Both the position numbers and the translations under genes were made by a program. This document shows positions 24,246 through 31,597 of a stretch of DNA of 40,271 nt, piece by piece. Location of the stretch: contig JAJCYC010000216.1 of the NCBI GenBank assembly GCA_029263115.1, positions 1 to 40,271 on the forward strand, read 5' to 3'. The notes beneath the pieces were generated by a model that was not told where the DNA came from, did not search any database, and saw only the letters and a list, made by a program, of their open reading frames with translations. Position 1 is the first letter of the stretch; every line of letters starts with the position of its first letter. This stretch comes from Pseudonocardia sp. (GTDB lineage Bacteria; Actinomycetota; Actinomycetes; Mycobacteriales; Pseudonocardiaceae).

Positions 24246-25705
24246 CCACCACCAGCGACCGCGCCTCGGCCGACGTGGCACCCGGGCCCGCCGATCGCTG
24301 GTTCGGGAGCCGCGAACAGCTGCGCTGGTTCGTGACGTTGTGGGTGATGGCGGCCGCGCTGCACTACACAGACAGCAACCCGAGGGCGGTCCTGCCGATC
24401 CTGGCTTTCGGGCTGCCCGCCCTGCTGTTCCCCACCAATCTCTGGGCAGTGGGGCTCTTCGTGGCGCTGGTCGCGGTCGACGGTGCCCTCGCCCTGCCCG
24501 CGCCGGCCAATCACAAGATGGTCAACCTGCTCGTCGCATTGGCCCTCACGGCCGCCGCGCTGTGTGCGGTGGCCACCCGCGACAACGGCGAGCCGTTCGT
24601 GCACCGCTGGTTGGCCGCCGCGCGCACGCCGGTCGGGTTGACGCTGCTCGTGGTCTATCTGTTCACCGTCGTCCACAAGCTCAACACCGCGTTCTTCGAT
24701 CCCGCCGTCTCCTGCGCCGGGCATCTGTTCCGACAGATGGCCGGGTTGAACGGGCTGGGCCGGCTCGAACTCAACCCCACCGCCGGGTGGGCCCTGGCGG
24801 TGGGCACGGTCGCCGTCGAAGCGGCCATCCTGGTGCTGTTGGCGGTACCACGCCTGCGTCCGTGGGGCCTGCTGGTGGGAATCAGCTTCCATGCGCTGCT
24901 CGCGCCGGCGTCGTTCTGGGATTTCGCCACCGTGGTCTTCGCGCTGTACGTCCTTCTGGTCCCGAACCGGGTGTTCGCCGAGCTGGCGCCGCGATTCCAG
25001 GTCGTCCGCCGGTGGGCGTTGGGTGCGTTCGCGGTGCACCTGATCATGAGCGCCGGAGCGAGCTACACCGGCACTGAGGTCAGCCCCTACGGCCTGACCT
25101 GGCACACTCTGCAGGTACTCACCTGGTACGCCATCGTGCTGCCCCTGATGCTGCCGCTGCTCGACGCCTGCCTGATCGACCGGCACCGCCGGGACGACCC
25201 GGCCAGCGCGTGGCCCGTCTGGCGGTGGCGTCCACTGGCCCTGCTCGTCGTGCCGCTGTTGGCGTTCGCCAACGGGGCGATGCCCTACCTGGGGCTCAAG
25301 ACCGTCTCCAGCTTCTCGATGTTCTCCAACCTGCACACCGAGCAGGGCGCCGCCAACCATCTCCTGCCCGGGCTGTCCGCGCTGCACGTGGTCGACTACC
25401 AGCGCGATGTGGTGACGGTGACCCAGGTGGATGGGCCCAGGGGCACCCTGGGTAAATCCAAGTGGCTGAGGGAACGCACTGCGGTCACCGTCCCCTGGCT
25501 GGAGCTGCGGCGGGTGGTTGGGCGCTGGAACGACGCCAGCATACACCCGGTCCGAGTGGACTACCTGCGTAACGGCACGCCCTACTCGGCGCCCGACGCC
25601 ACCAGCGACCCCGAACTCGGCCGGCCGCTGCCATGGTGGCAGCGCACCCTGCTCGCCTTCCGCGCCATCGACTCCGGCGACGGGCCCGACCACTGCCGCT
25701 GGTGA
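24242..25705 (+). CDS. HTTM-like multi-spanning membrane protein, P1 copy A
   Basis: Membrane protein of 487 residues with about ten hydrophobic segments (residues ~15-365) and a C-terminal extracytoplasmic-type domain of about 120 residues. Its core motif FTVVHKLNTAFFDPAVSCAG (Lys146) resembles the AGxxKL-x3-W segment of HTTM/vitamin-K-dependent carboxylase proteins, where the second Lys is the catalytic base. The tail begins KTVSSFSMFSNLHTEQGAAN. It is the counterpart of the gene at 29463; the motifs REQLRWF, LHYTD, FHALLAPASFWDFATVV, PYLGLKTV and FSMFSNL are shared. TTG 24242 is chosen by alignment with copy B and by overlap with the upstream ORF; GTG 24230 is in frame. Enzymatic activity is unproven. 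Confidence 0.8.
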   Translation: MTTTSDRASADVAPGPADRWFGSREQLRWFVTLWVMAAALHYTDSNPRAVLPILAFGLPALLFPTNLWAVGLFVALVAVDGALALPAPANHKMVNLLVALALTAAALCAVATRDNGEPFVHRWLAAARTPVGLTLLVVYLFTVVHKLNTAFFDPAVSCAGHLFRQMAGLNGLGRLELNPTAGWALAVGTVAVEAAILVLLAVPRLRPWGLLVGISFHALLAPASFWDFATVVFALYVLLVPNRVFAELAPRFQVVRRWALGAFAVHLIMSAGASYTGTEVSPYGLTWHTLQVLTWYAIVLPLMLPLLDACLIDRHRRDDPASAWPVWRWRPLALLVVPLLAFANGAMPYLGLKTVSSFSMFSNLHTEQGAANHLLPGLSALHVVDYQRDVVTVTQVDGPRGTLGKSKWLRERTAVTVPWLELRRVVGRWNDASIHPVRVDYLRNGTPYSAPDATSDPELGRPLPWWQRTLLAFRAIDSGDGPDHCRW

Positions 25706-25724
25706 CGCTGCGGCGGACCGAAGC

Positions 25725-25778
25725 GTCGGCCAATCGTCAGCTGACCTGGCCGTCGAGCCCTCGGCAGCGCCCTAGGGT
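25725..25778 (+). promoter_or_regulatory. Regulator box and -10 element of cassette A, P2 promoter
   Basis: GTCGG-CCAATC-GTCAG at 25725-25740 is followed 48 nt from its first base by TAGGGT (25773-25778). Six bases later comes the GTG of P2, so transcription should start at the start codon. The element starts 20 bp after the P1 stop and gives P2-P3 their own regulated promoter. Confidence 0.75.
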
Positions 25779-25784
25779 GCCCGG

Positions 25785-26294
25785 GTGACTCCAGAGCGTG
25801 CGCACGACTGGTCGGGACCGGAGCGGCTGTGGGCCGCGCTGGTCACCAGTGGGGTCCTCGCGGCGGCGCTGCTGCCGCTGCGGCAGTACCGCAGCCCCCG
25901 CGCCGAACGGGTCGATGGCTTCCCGATGTCGTACTACCCCATGTTCAGCGCGGTCCGCGAGCAGTACGGGACAGTGGCGTACGCAGTGGCCGTGCACGCC
26001 GACGGTACCCGCGATCCACTGCCGCACCATGTCCTGGGCCCAGGCGGGGTCAACCAGGTACGCAAGCAGCTGTCCCGCGCCGTCCGGCGCGGCCGCGAAG
26101 AGCGGTACGCCCAGCTGATCGCCGAGCGGGTACCCGGCAGTCCCGAGTGCGCGCACGTGGTGCGGGTGGAGATCGTCCGGGGTCGGTTCGACCTCGACGC
26201 CTGCCTGCTCACGGGGAGGGTGCACGGCGAGGAGACGCTGCTCGCGGCTGCGGCCGTGGCACGAGGCGGTGCCTCGAACGTGACGGCGGCATGA
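25785..26294 (+). CDS. Single-TM protein, P2 copy A
   Basis: Protein of 169 residues: a short N-terminal cytoplasmic part, one membrane helix (LWAALVTSGVLAAALLPL), and a soluble domain. The domain starts with the conserved motif GFPMSYYPMFSAVRE and contains VAYAVAVHADGTRDPLPHHV, NQVRKQLSRAV and VVRVEIVRGRFDLDACLL. Copy B at 31016 has the same layout and motifs. The MFS(A/N)xR part recalls FSMFSNLxTE in the P1 tail, so P2 may carry the same kind of domain as P1. No known enzymatic motif. GTG 25785 is supported by the -10 box 6 nt upstream. The ATGA overlap at its 3' end couples it to P3. Confidence 0.78.
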   Translation: MTPERAHDWSGPERLWAALVTSGVLAAALLPLRQYRSPRAERVDGFPMSYYPMFSAVREQYGTVAYAVAVHADGTRDPLPHHVLGPGGVNQVRKQLSRAVRRGREERYAQLIAERVPGSPECAHVVRVEIVRGRFDLDACLLTGRVHGEETLLAAAAVARGGASNVTAA

Positions 26295-27148
26295 GGGCGC
26301 CGGCGGCGCGGCTGGGCCTGACCCGGATCGCGGTCGGTGGATACACGATGTGGTACCTCCTCAAGCAACGACGGAAGTTCCACAAGATCGCGGCGAACGA
26401 CGCCGAGCTGTTCGCGCCGGTCGGCGCGACCCGCCTGCTGAGCCGGCCGCTGCCATCCCCGGTCGCCGCGAAGCTGGTGGATGCCACGCTGGTCAGCACC
26501 GCGCTGTTCACCGTCGGCGCTGGCCACCGGGTGGTCGGGCCGGTACACGCGGCACTGCTGAGTTGGACCCTGTCCTACCGCAACTCCTGGTCGATGGTGT
26601 TCCACAGCGAGAACACCCTGCTGTGGCACACCCTGATCCTGGGCGCCGCCCGGGCCACCGACGCCACCTCGGTCGACGCGCTGATCACCCGGCGGGCACC
26701 TGGCGGGGAACATCCGCGATACGATTGGCCGTTGCGCGCGATGCGGGGCGCGTCCTCGGCGACCTACCTGCTCTCGGGGGTGGCCAAGGTTGCCGGCCCG
26801 GCTGGGTGGCAGTGGGCCAGTGGCAGCCAGATGCGCCGCCAGGTCGCCATGGACCAGATCCGCAAGGAACGCTACGGCTCGCACCGCGGCGAGCGGGTGG
26901 CGCAGCTGCTCTACCCGCAGCGGCGGCTCTTCACCGCGTTCGCCGCGAGCGCGCTGGTGCTGGAGCTGGGCGCGCCGTTGGCGATGCTCGATCCCCGGCT
27001 CGGCCGGGTCTGGGCGGCCGCCACATACGGCATGCACTGGGGCATCCGGGCGATCATGGGCATCCGGTTCCGCTACCAGCTCAGCGGGGCCGCATTCGCG
27101 CCCTGGCTCGAGCTGGAGCGGCTGTTCACCCGGATCCGACCGCGCTGA
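26291..27148 (+). CDS. HTTM-domain membrane protein, P3 copy A
   Basis: Polytopic protein of 285 residues with about seven hydrophobic segments. The segment YLLSGVAKVAGPAGWQWASG (Lys166) aligns with the conserved AGxxKLxxxW segment of vitamin-K-dependent carboxylase and HTTM proteins, including the lysine used as catalytic base there. Other family-like parts are SWTLSYRNSWSMVFHSENTL (a motif shared with copy B) and TYGMHWGIRAIMGIRFRYQL. The ATG overlaps the P2 stop (ATGA), so the two are co-translated. HTTM proteins in bacteria mostly lack an assigned function. It ends 58 bp before the convergent histidine kinase gene. Confidence 0.82.
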   Translation: MRAPAARLGLTRIAVGGYTMWYLLKQRRKFHKIAANDAELFAPVGATRLLSRPLPSPVAAKLVDATLVSTALFTVGAGHRVVGPVHAALLSWTLSYRNSWSMVFHSENTLLWHTLILGAARATDATSVDALITRRAPGGEHPRYDWPLRAMRGASSATYLLSGVAKVAGPAGWQWASGSQMRRQVAMDQIRKERYGSHRGERVAQLLYPQRRLFTAFAASALVLELGAPLAMLDPRLGRVWAAATYGMHWGIRAIMGIRFRYQLSGAAFAPWLELERLFTRIRPR

Positions 27149-27206
27149 TCGGTGCCCGGCCGATCGGTGCCCGTGCGGCCCGTCGAGGGTTTCGTGGCGT
27201 GGGCGC

Positions 27207-28595
27207 TCACCCGCCGAGATCGCCGCGGGCCAGGGGTAGCTCCACTACGAACCGCGCGCCCGGACCGCCCGGACGGTCCTGCACCCACACCTCGCCACCG
27301 TGCCGCAACACGTGCTGCGCGACCAGCGCCAGCCCGAGGCCGCTGCCGCCGTCGCGGCCGCGGTCACCGGAGCGGTTGCCGCGAGCGAACCGCTCGAACA
27401 CCTCGCGGCGCAGCTCCGCCGGCACCCCGGGCCCGGCGTCATCGACCTCCAACCGGGCCCGGTCACCGTCGCGCAGCACGCCGACCCGGATCGCGCCACC
27501 GGCGTGCCGGGCGGCGTTGTCCAGCAGGTTCGCCACCACCCGCTCCAGTCGGCGCCGGTCGGCCAGCACGGCGGGGTGCGGCTCGGCGAGCTCCAGCGGG
27601 ATCGTGTCGTGCCGGGCGGCCAGCGTCTGGCGGACCAGCTCGGCGAAGTCGCACAGCTCGCTCTGGTCGTCGACGCTGTCGTCGCGGGAGATCTCCAGCA
27701 GGTCGGTGACCATCTGTCGAAACCGTTCCAGGTCGGCGGTGAGCAGTCGCAATGCGTGCCGGCCGGCCGGCGGGAGCAGGTCCTGGCGCCGGTTCAGCAC
27801 CTCCGAGGCGTTGATCATGGTGGTGAGCGGCGAGCGCAGCTCGTGGCTGACGTCGGCGGCGAACCTGCTGTCCCGGGCCACCCGCCGTTCGAGCGCGGCC
27901 GTGGTGCGGTTGAAGGTGACCGCGAGCGCGGCCAGGTCAGGGTCGCTGTCCTCGGGCAGCCTGGCCCGCAGGTCCCCGCCGGCCACCCGGCCGGCGGTCC
28001 GGGTCAGCTGGGTCAAGGGGCTCAGCGCCTGGCGTCCGGCCCACCACCCCAGCCCCAGACCGAGCACCACGCTGGCGCCCAGCCCGGCGATCAGCTCGGC
28101 CCGGACGAACCGCAGGGTCTGCTCCAGCTCGGTGACCGTGGTCAGCTCCAGGTAGACCACCTCGAACTCGGGCAGCGGGGTGGCCACCGCGAACATCGAC
28201 AACCCGTCGACCACGGCGCGCTTCGGCTCGGCCGGCTCGCCCGGCACAAGCAGCGATTCGTCCAGCACCCGCTGCAACTCCGCCGGCTCGACCATCCGCC
28301 CGGTCGCCGTCCACCCGCCGCCGCGGCGCAGTGCGACCGTGTCGTCCTGGTCGTGGGCCAGCTCGGCGAGCACCTGCCGGGACCCGGCGGCCGGGTTGCG
28401 CTGCAGGTAGCCGGAGAGTATCCGGACGTTGGCGGCGGCCTCCAGGGCGGCGCCGCGCCGGCGCTGGTCGAGCATGTAGTCCGAGGCCAGACTCCAGGTG
28501 AGCAGCGCGAGTAGTCCGGTGACCAGCGACGCGGCCAGCGCGAACGCCACCGCCACCCGCCAGCGCAGCGGTAGCCGACGGCGGTGCTCGGTCAT
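27207..28595 (-). CDS. Sensor histidine kinase
   Basis: Membrane-bound kinase of 462 residues. TM1 is residues 12-34, the extracytoplasmic sensor is about 35-165, and TM2 follows (LIAGLGASVVLGLGLGWWAG). A HAMP linker contains SPLTQLTRTAGRVAGGDL. The DHp helix has RFAADVSHELRSPLTTM, with the phosphorylated His. The ATPase lobe shows NLLDNAARH (N-box), DDAGPGVP (G1), FERFARG (F-box) and GSGLGLALVAQH (G2). The overall layout is MtrB-like. It starts 19 bp after the stop of the copy B regulator and is therefore its cognate kinase. It is the only kinase in the window and may also serve the copy A regulator. The signal is unknown; the sensor carries no recognisable binding fold. Confidence 0.94.
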   Translation of the reverse strand: MTEHRRRLPLRWRVAVAFALAASLVTGLLALLTWSLASDYMLDQRRRGAALEAAANVRILSGYLQRNPAAGSRQVLAELAHDQDDTVALRRGGGWTATGRMVEPAELQRVLDESLLVPGEPAEPKRAVVDGLSMFAVATPLPEFEVVYLELTTVTELEQTLRFVRAELIAGLGASVVLGLGLGWWAGRQALSPLTQLTRTAGRVAGGDLRARLPEDSDPDLAALAVTFNRTTAALERRVARDSRFAADVSHELRSPLTTMINASEVLNRRQDLLPPAGRHALRLLTADLERFRQMVTDLLEISRDDSVDDQSELCDFAELVRQTLAARHDTIPLELAEPHPAVLADRRRLERVVANLLDNAARHAGGAIRVGVLRDGDRARLEVDDAGPGVPAELRREVFERFARGNRSGDRGRDGGSGLGLALVAQHVLRHGGEVWVQDRPGGPGARFVVELPLARGDLGG

Positions 28596-28614
28596 GACGG
28601 GGTCATCGCCGGGG

Positions 28615-29298
28615 TCACGATTCGCGCAGCCGGTACCCGATGCCGCGCACGGTGAGGATCACCGTGGGCCGGTCCGGGTGCCGCTCGACCTTGCGCCGCA
28701 GCCGGCGGATGTGCACGTCGAGCAGGCGGGTGTCGCCGAAGTAGTCGTAGCCCCAGACCCGTTGCAGCAGCTCCTCCCGGGTGACGATGCGGCCCTGGGC
28801 GCCGGCGATCTCCAGGAACAGCCGCAGCTCGGTGCGGGTCAGGTGCAGGTCGACTCCGTCGCGGCGGACCACGCCGTGCTCGGGCAGCACCTCCAGACCG
28901 TCGATCCGCAGCGGCTCGGGCTGCCCGCCCACCGGGGCCCGCCGACGCAGCAGCGCCCGGATCCGGGCCGCGAGCACGCTGGCCACCAGCGGCTTGGTCA
29001 CGTAGTCGTCGGCGCCGGCCTCCAGCCCCTTGATCACGTCGGCGGCGTCCGCCCGGGCGGTGATGATGATGATCGGCAGCTCGCCGCGCTGGCGCAGGGT
29101 CTGACACACGGTCAAGCCGTCGATGCCGGGAAGCGTCAGGTCCAGCAGCACCACGTCGACCGTCGCGCTGCCGGTCAACTCCAGGGCCTGTTCGCCGGAC
29201 ACCGCCGGGACGACCTGGATGCCCTCGTCGGTCAGCGCGAGGGTGAGTGCCTCGCGGATGCCCGCGTCGTCCTCCACCAGAAGGGCGCTGGTACCCAC
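28615..29298 (-). CDS. OmpR/PhoB-type response regulator, copy B
   Basis: Response regulator of 227 residues. The receiver has LLVEDD, acceptor Asp in VVLLDLTLPGIDG, Thr in IITARAD and Lys in YVTKPL, all intact. The DNA-binding domain has TRTELRLFLEIAGAQGR, WGYDYFGDTRLLDVHIRRLR and a final TVRGIGYRLRES. Recognition helix and wing agree almost residue for residue with copy A, so both should read the same DNA sites. GTG 29298 (VGTSALLVEDD) is the preferred start because it lines up with the copy A core; upstream starts, such as TTG 29358, would overlap the regulator box. It is transcribed divergently from P1 copy B and followed by the kinase. Confidence 0.94.
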   Translation of the reverse strand: MGTSALLVEDDAGIREALTLALTDEGIQVVPAVSGEQALELTGSATVDVVLLDLTLPGIDGLTVCQTLRQRGELPIIIITARADAADVIKGLEAGADDYVTKPLVASVLAARIRALLRRRAPVGGQPEPLRIDGLEVLPEHGVVRRDGVDLHLTRTELRLFLEIAGAQGRIVTREELLQRVWGYDYFGDTRLLDVHIRRLRRKVERHPDRPTVILTVRGIGYRLRES

Positions 29299-29349
29299 CG
29301 AACCACTACTCCCTCCGCCGGCGACGTCGATGCAACGGCCGTCGCGGTT

Positions 29350-29403
29350 GTCAGACAATCGTCAGGCAATTTCAAGATCAGTGGGTCAGGTCACATTTAG
29401 TCT
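29350..29403 (+). promoter_or_regulatory. Regulator box and -10 element of cassette B, P1 promoter
   Basis: GTCAG-ACAATC-GTCAG at 29350-29365 is the most perfect copy of the element. TAGTCT (29398-29403) follows 48 nt from its first base. Further half-sites GTCAG (29385) and GTCAC (29390) lie between. It also sits 52 bp before the start of the divergent regulator gene and could control that gene too. Confidence 0.78.
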
Positions 29404-29409
29404 TCCGCC

Positions 29410-29466
29410 GTGGCCGATCACGGTACCGACCCCGCCGGGTCGACCCCGCGACCGGGACCGTCATGA
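29410..29466 (+). CDS. Leaderless 18-codon upstream ORF before P1 of cassette B
   Basis: GTG 29410 lies 6 nt after the -10 box and opens a frame of 18 codons (begins ADHGTDPAG, ends PRPGPS) whose TGA at 29464-29466 overlaps the ATG of P1 (ATGA). Copy A has the same arrangement with an unrelated 9-codon peptide. Coupling of P1 translation to a leaderless start is the probable purpose. Confidence 0.45.
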   Translation: MADHGTDPAGSTPRPGPS

Positions 29467-30938
29467 CCACGATCGCCCGCCCCGGATACGGCGGGGCCAC
29501 CGCCAGCGAACCGGCCCCGATGGTGGACGGCCGCCGGGAGCAGCTGCGCTGGTTCACCACCCTCTGGGCGATGGCCGCGGTGCTGCACTACACCGACGCC
29601 GACCCGATGGACGCGCTGCCGTTGCTGGTGGTCGCGCTCCCTGCGCTGCTGCTGCCCGCCAACCCCTGGACGCTGGGCGCGCTGCTCGCCGGTACCGGGT
29701 TCACCGCCACCCAGGCGCTGCCCTCGGCGGCCAACCACAAGGTGGTCGGCCTGCTGGTCGCGCTGTCGTTCGCGGCGGCGGCGCTGGCAGTGACGCTCGC
29801 CGGGCGGCGACACCGGCCGCCGGATGCGGAACCGGCGTGGGCGGTGCGCTGGCTGGCGGCGGCCTGGACGCCGGTCGGGCTGACGCTGCTCGTGGTGTAC
29901 CTGTACACCGTCTTCCACAAACTGAACGGCTCCTTCTTCGACCCGGAGCACTCCTGTGCCGGCGACCTGCTGCGCCAGGGGCTCGGGATGAACGGGCTGG
30001 GCCGCCCGGAGCTGCCGCCGGGCGTGGTGCTGACCGCCGCGGTGGGCACCGTCGCCGTGGAGGCGGTGATCCTGGCGCTGCTCGCGGTCCCCCGGCTGCG
30101 CTGCTGGGGGGTGCTGCTCGGGGTGGGATTCCACGCCGTGCTGGCGCCGGCGTCGTTCTGGGACTTCGCCACCGTCGTCTACGCGCTCTACGTGCTGCTG
30201 ATCCCGCCCAGGGTGTTCGCCCGGCTGGCACCCCGGTTCGCCGCCGCGCGACGTGTGTCGCTGGCGGCGTTCGCGGCGCACGTGGGGGTCAGCTTCGGGA
30301 TCCGGCTGGCCGGCGCGGAGGACCCGGCGTGGCACACCGTCCAGCTGCTGACCTGGTACGCCGCCGTCCTGCCGCTGATGATCCCGCTGGTCCGGGCCTG
30401 CCTGGCCGAACGCCCCCGGCGCGGCCGGCCGAACACCGCATGGCCCGGCTGGCGGTGGCGGCCGGCCGCCCTGCTGCTCGTCCCGCTGCTCGCGTTCCTC
30501 GTCGGCGCCACCCCCTACCTGGGTCTGAAGACGGTGGCCAACTTCTCGATGTTCAGCAACCTGCGCACCGAACAGGACTCCACCAACCACCTCCTGTCCG
30601 CAGTGGCCGCCCTGCAGATCGCGGACTACCAGCGCGAGACGGTGACCGTGGCGTCGGTCGAGCTGCCGCGGGGCTCGGGCGCCCGCAAGCCCCGCTGGGT
30701 GCGCGAGCTGCCCTACGTGGTCATCCCGTGGCAGGAGCTGCGCCGCACGGTTGCGTTGTGGCGCGAGGACGGTGTGGTCGGGGCCCGGTTGGAGTACCTG
30801 CGCGACGGGAGGTGGTACACCATCACCGACGCGGTCAGCGACCCCGCGCTGGCCGAGCCGATGCCGTGGTGGGAGCGCCACCTGCTGTCCTTCCGGGCGA
30901 TCAACTCCGGCGCCGGTGCCGACCGCTGCCGCTGGTGA
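29463..30938 (+). CDS. HTTM-like multi-spanning membrane protein, P1 copy B
   Basis: Membrane protein of 491 residues, the paralogue of the protein at 24242. It has about ten hydrophobic segments, then a soluble tail. The HTTM-like core is LYTVFHKLNGSFFDPEHSCA (Lys153). WGVLLGVGFHAVLAPASFWD continues into FATVVYALYVL. The tail starts KTVANFSMFSNLRTEQDSTN and holds ALQIADYQRETVTV. Both copies end with a short motif INSGxGxDRCRW. The ATG at 29463 overlaps the stop of the leaderless upstream ORF. The function may concern a modification or transport reaction at the membrane; this is only an inference from the HTTM relation. Confidence 0.82.
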   Translation: MTTIARPGYGGATASEPAPMVDGRREQLRWFTTLWAMAAVLHYTDADPMDALPLLVVALPALLLPANPWTLGALLAGTGFTATQALPSAANHKVVGLLVALSFAAAALAVTLAGRRHRPPDAEPAWAVRWLAAAWTPVGLTLLVVYLYTVFHKLNGSFFDPEHSCAGDLLRQGLGMNGLGRPELPPGVVLTAAVGTVAVEAVILALLAVPRLRCWGVLLGVGFHAVLAPASFWDFATVVYALYVLLIPPRVFARLAPRFAAARRVSLAAFAAHVGVSFGIRLAGAEDPAWHTVQLLTWYAAVLPLMIPLVRACLAERPRRGRPNTAWPGWRWRPAALLLVPLLAFLVGATPYLGLKTVANFSMFSNLRTEQDSTNHLLSAVAALQIADYQRETVTVASVELPRGSGARKPRWVRELPYVVIPWQELRRTVALWREDGVVGARLEYLRDGRWYTITDAVSDPALAEPMPWWERHLLSFRAINSGAGADRCRW

Positions 30939-30955
30939 GCCCGGCCTACCGCTTC

Positions 30956-31009
30956 GTCAGGCGATCGTCAGCCTACGGCCCCTGGGACACGGCGGACCGG
31001 CTCTAGCCT
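30956..31009 (+). promoter_or_regulatory. Regulator box and -10 element of cassette B, P2 promoter
   Basis: GTCAG-GCGATC-GTCAG at 30956-30971 is followed 48 nt from its first base by TAGCCT (31004-31009). Six bases later the ATG of P2 begins, so the message should be leaderless. The element starts 18 bp after the P1 stop, the same position as in copy A. Confidence 0.78.
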
Positions 31010-31015
31010 CTGGCC

Positions 31016-31594
31016 ATGGATGAGCGGGACGGGCGACCGACCACCCCCGGGTGCTGGGCGGCGCGCGAACGTGGGTCGCTCGCGCTGAAGGGCGTGTTGA
31101 TCCTCGGCGCGGTGCTCTACCCGCTCAAGGAGTACCGCCGCCCGCGGGCCAGCCGGATCGACGGGTTCCCGCTGTCGTACTACCCGATGTTCAGCAAGAA
31201 CCGCGGACCTCGCGCCCGGGTGGCCTACGCGGTCGGGATCACCGCCGATGGCACCCGCCAGCACCTGCCGCACAGAGCGGTCGGCGAAGGCGGGGAGAAC
31301 CAGGTCCGACACCAGCTCTACCGGGTCGCGGTCAAGCAGGGCCAGGCCCAGGAGTTCGCCGACTCACTGGCCGCGCGCATCGCGGACAACCCGCGTTACC
31401 CGGATCTCGTCCGGGTGGAGATCGTGCACGGCCGGTTCGACCTCGACGAGTGCATGCTCACCCGCCGGTTCCAGGGCGAGGAGACCGTGCTGGCCGTTGC
31501 CGAGCTGCCGCGTGGGTCGCTCGCCGTGCTCCTGCCGGACGCAGCTCCGGGACCTGCCCGAACAGCGGCTGATCCCGCACCGATGGCCGGGTGA
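31016..31594 (+). CDS. Single-TM protein, P2 copy B
   Basis: Protein of 192 residues, counterpart of the one at 25785. A membrane helix (LALKGVLILGAVLYPL) is followed by GFPLSYYPMFSKNRGPRARV, VAYAVGITADGTRQHLPHRA, NQVRHQLYRVAVKQG and RVEIVHGRFDLDECMLTRRF. It has a longer C-terminal tail (LPDAAPGPARTAADPAPMAG) than copy A. ATG 31016 lies 6 nt after the -10 box. P3 starts 3 nt after its stop. No enzyme motif is recognised; it may be a partner subunit of P3. Confidence 0.78.
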   Translation: MDERDGRPTTPGCWAARERGSLALKGVLILGAVLYPLKEYRRPRASRIDGFPLSYYPMFSKNRGPRARVAYAVGITADGTRQHLPHRAVGEGGENQVRHQLYRVAVKQGQAQEFADSLAARIADNPRYPDLVRVEIVHGRFDLDECMLTRRFQGEETVLAVAELPRGSLAVLLPDAAPGPARTAADPAPMAG

Positions 31595-31597
31595 CGG

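Noticed and set aside
23954-25693. Very long reverse-strand open frame extending the copy A regulator to ~835 residues
   Set aside because: Its upstream part is antisense to the P1 gene of copy A and its translation is Gln/Arg/Gly-rich with no family features; the regulator core starts at 23953 or 23893.
27149-27206. Repeated GATCGGTGCCCG between P3 copy A and the kinase gene
   Set aside because: Two imperfect copies 15 bp apart without dyad symmetry or T-tract; not enough for a terminator or regulatory call.
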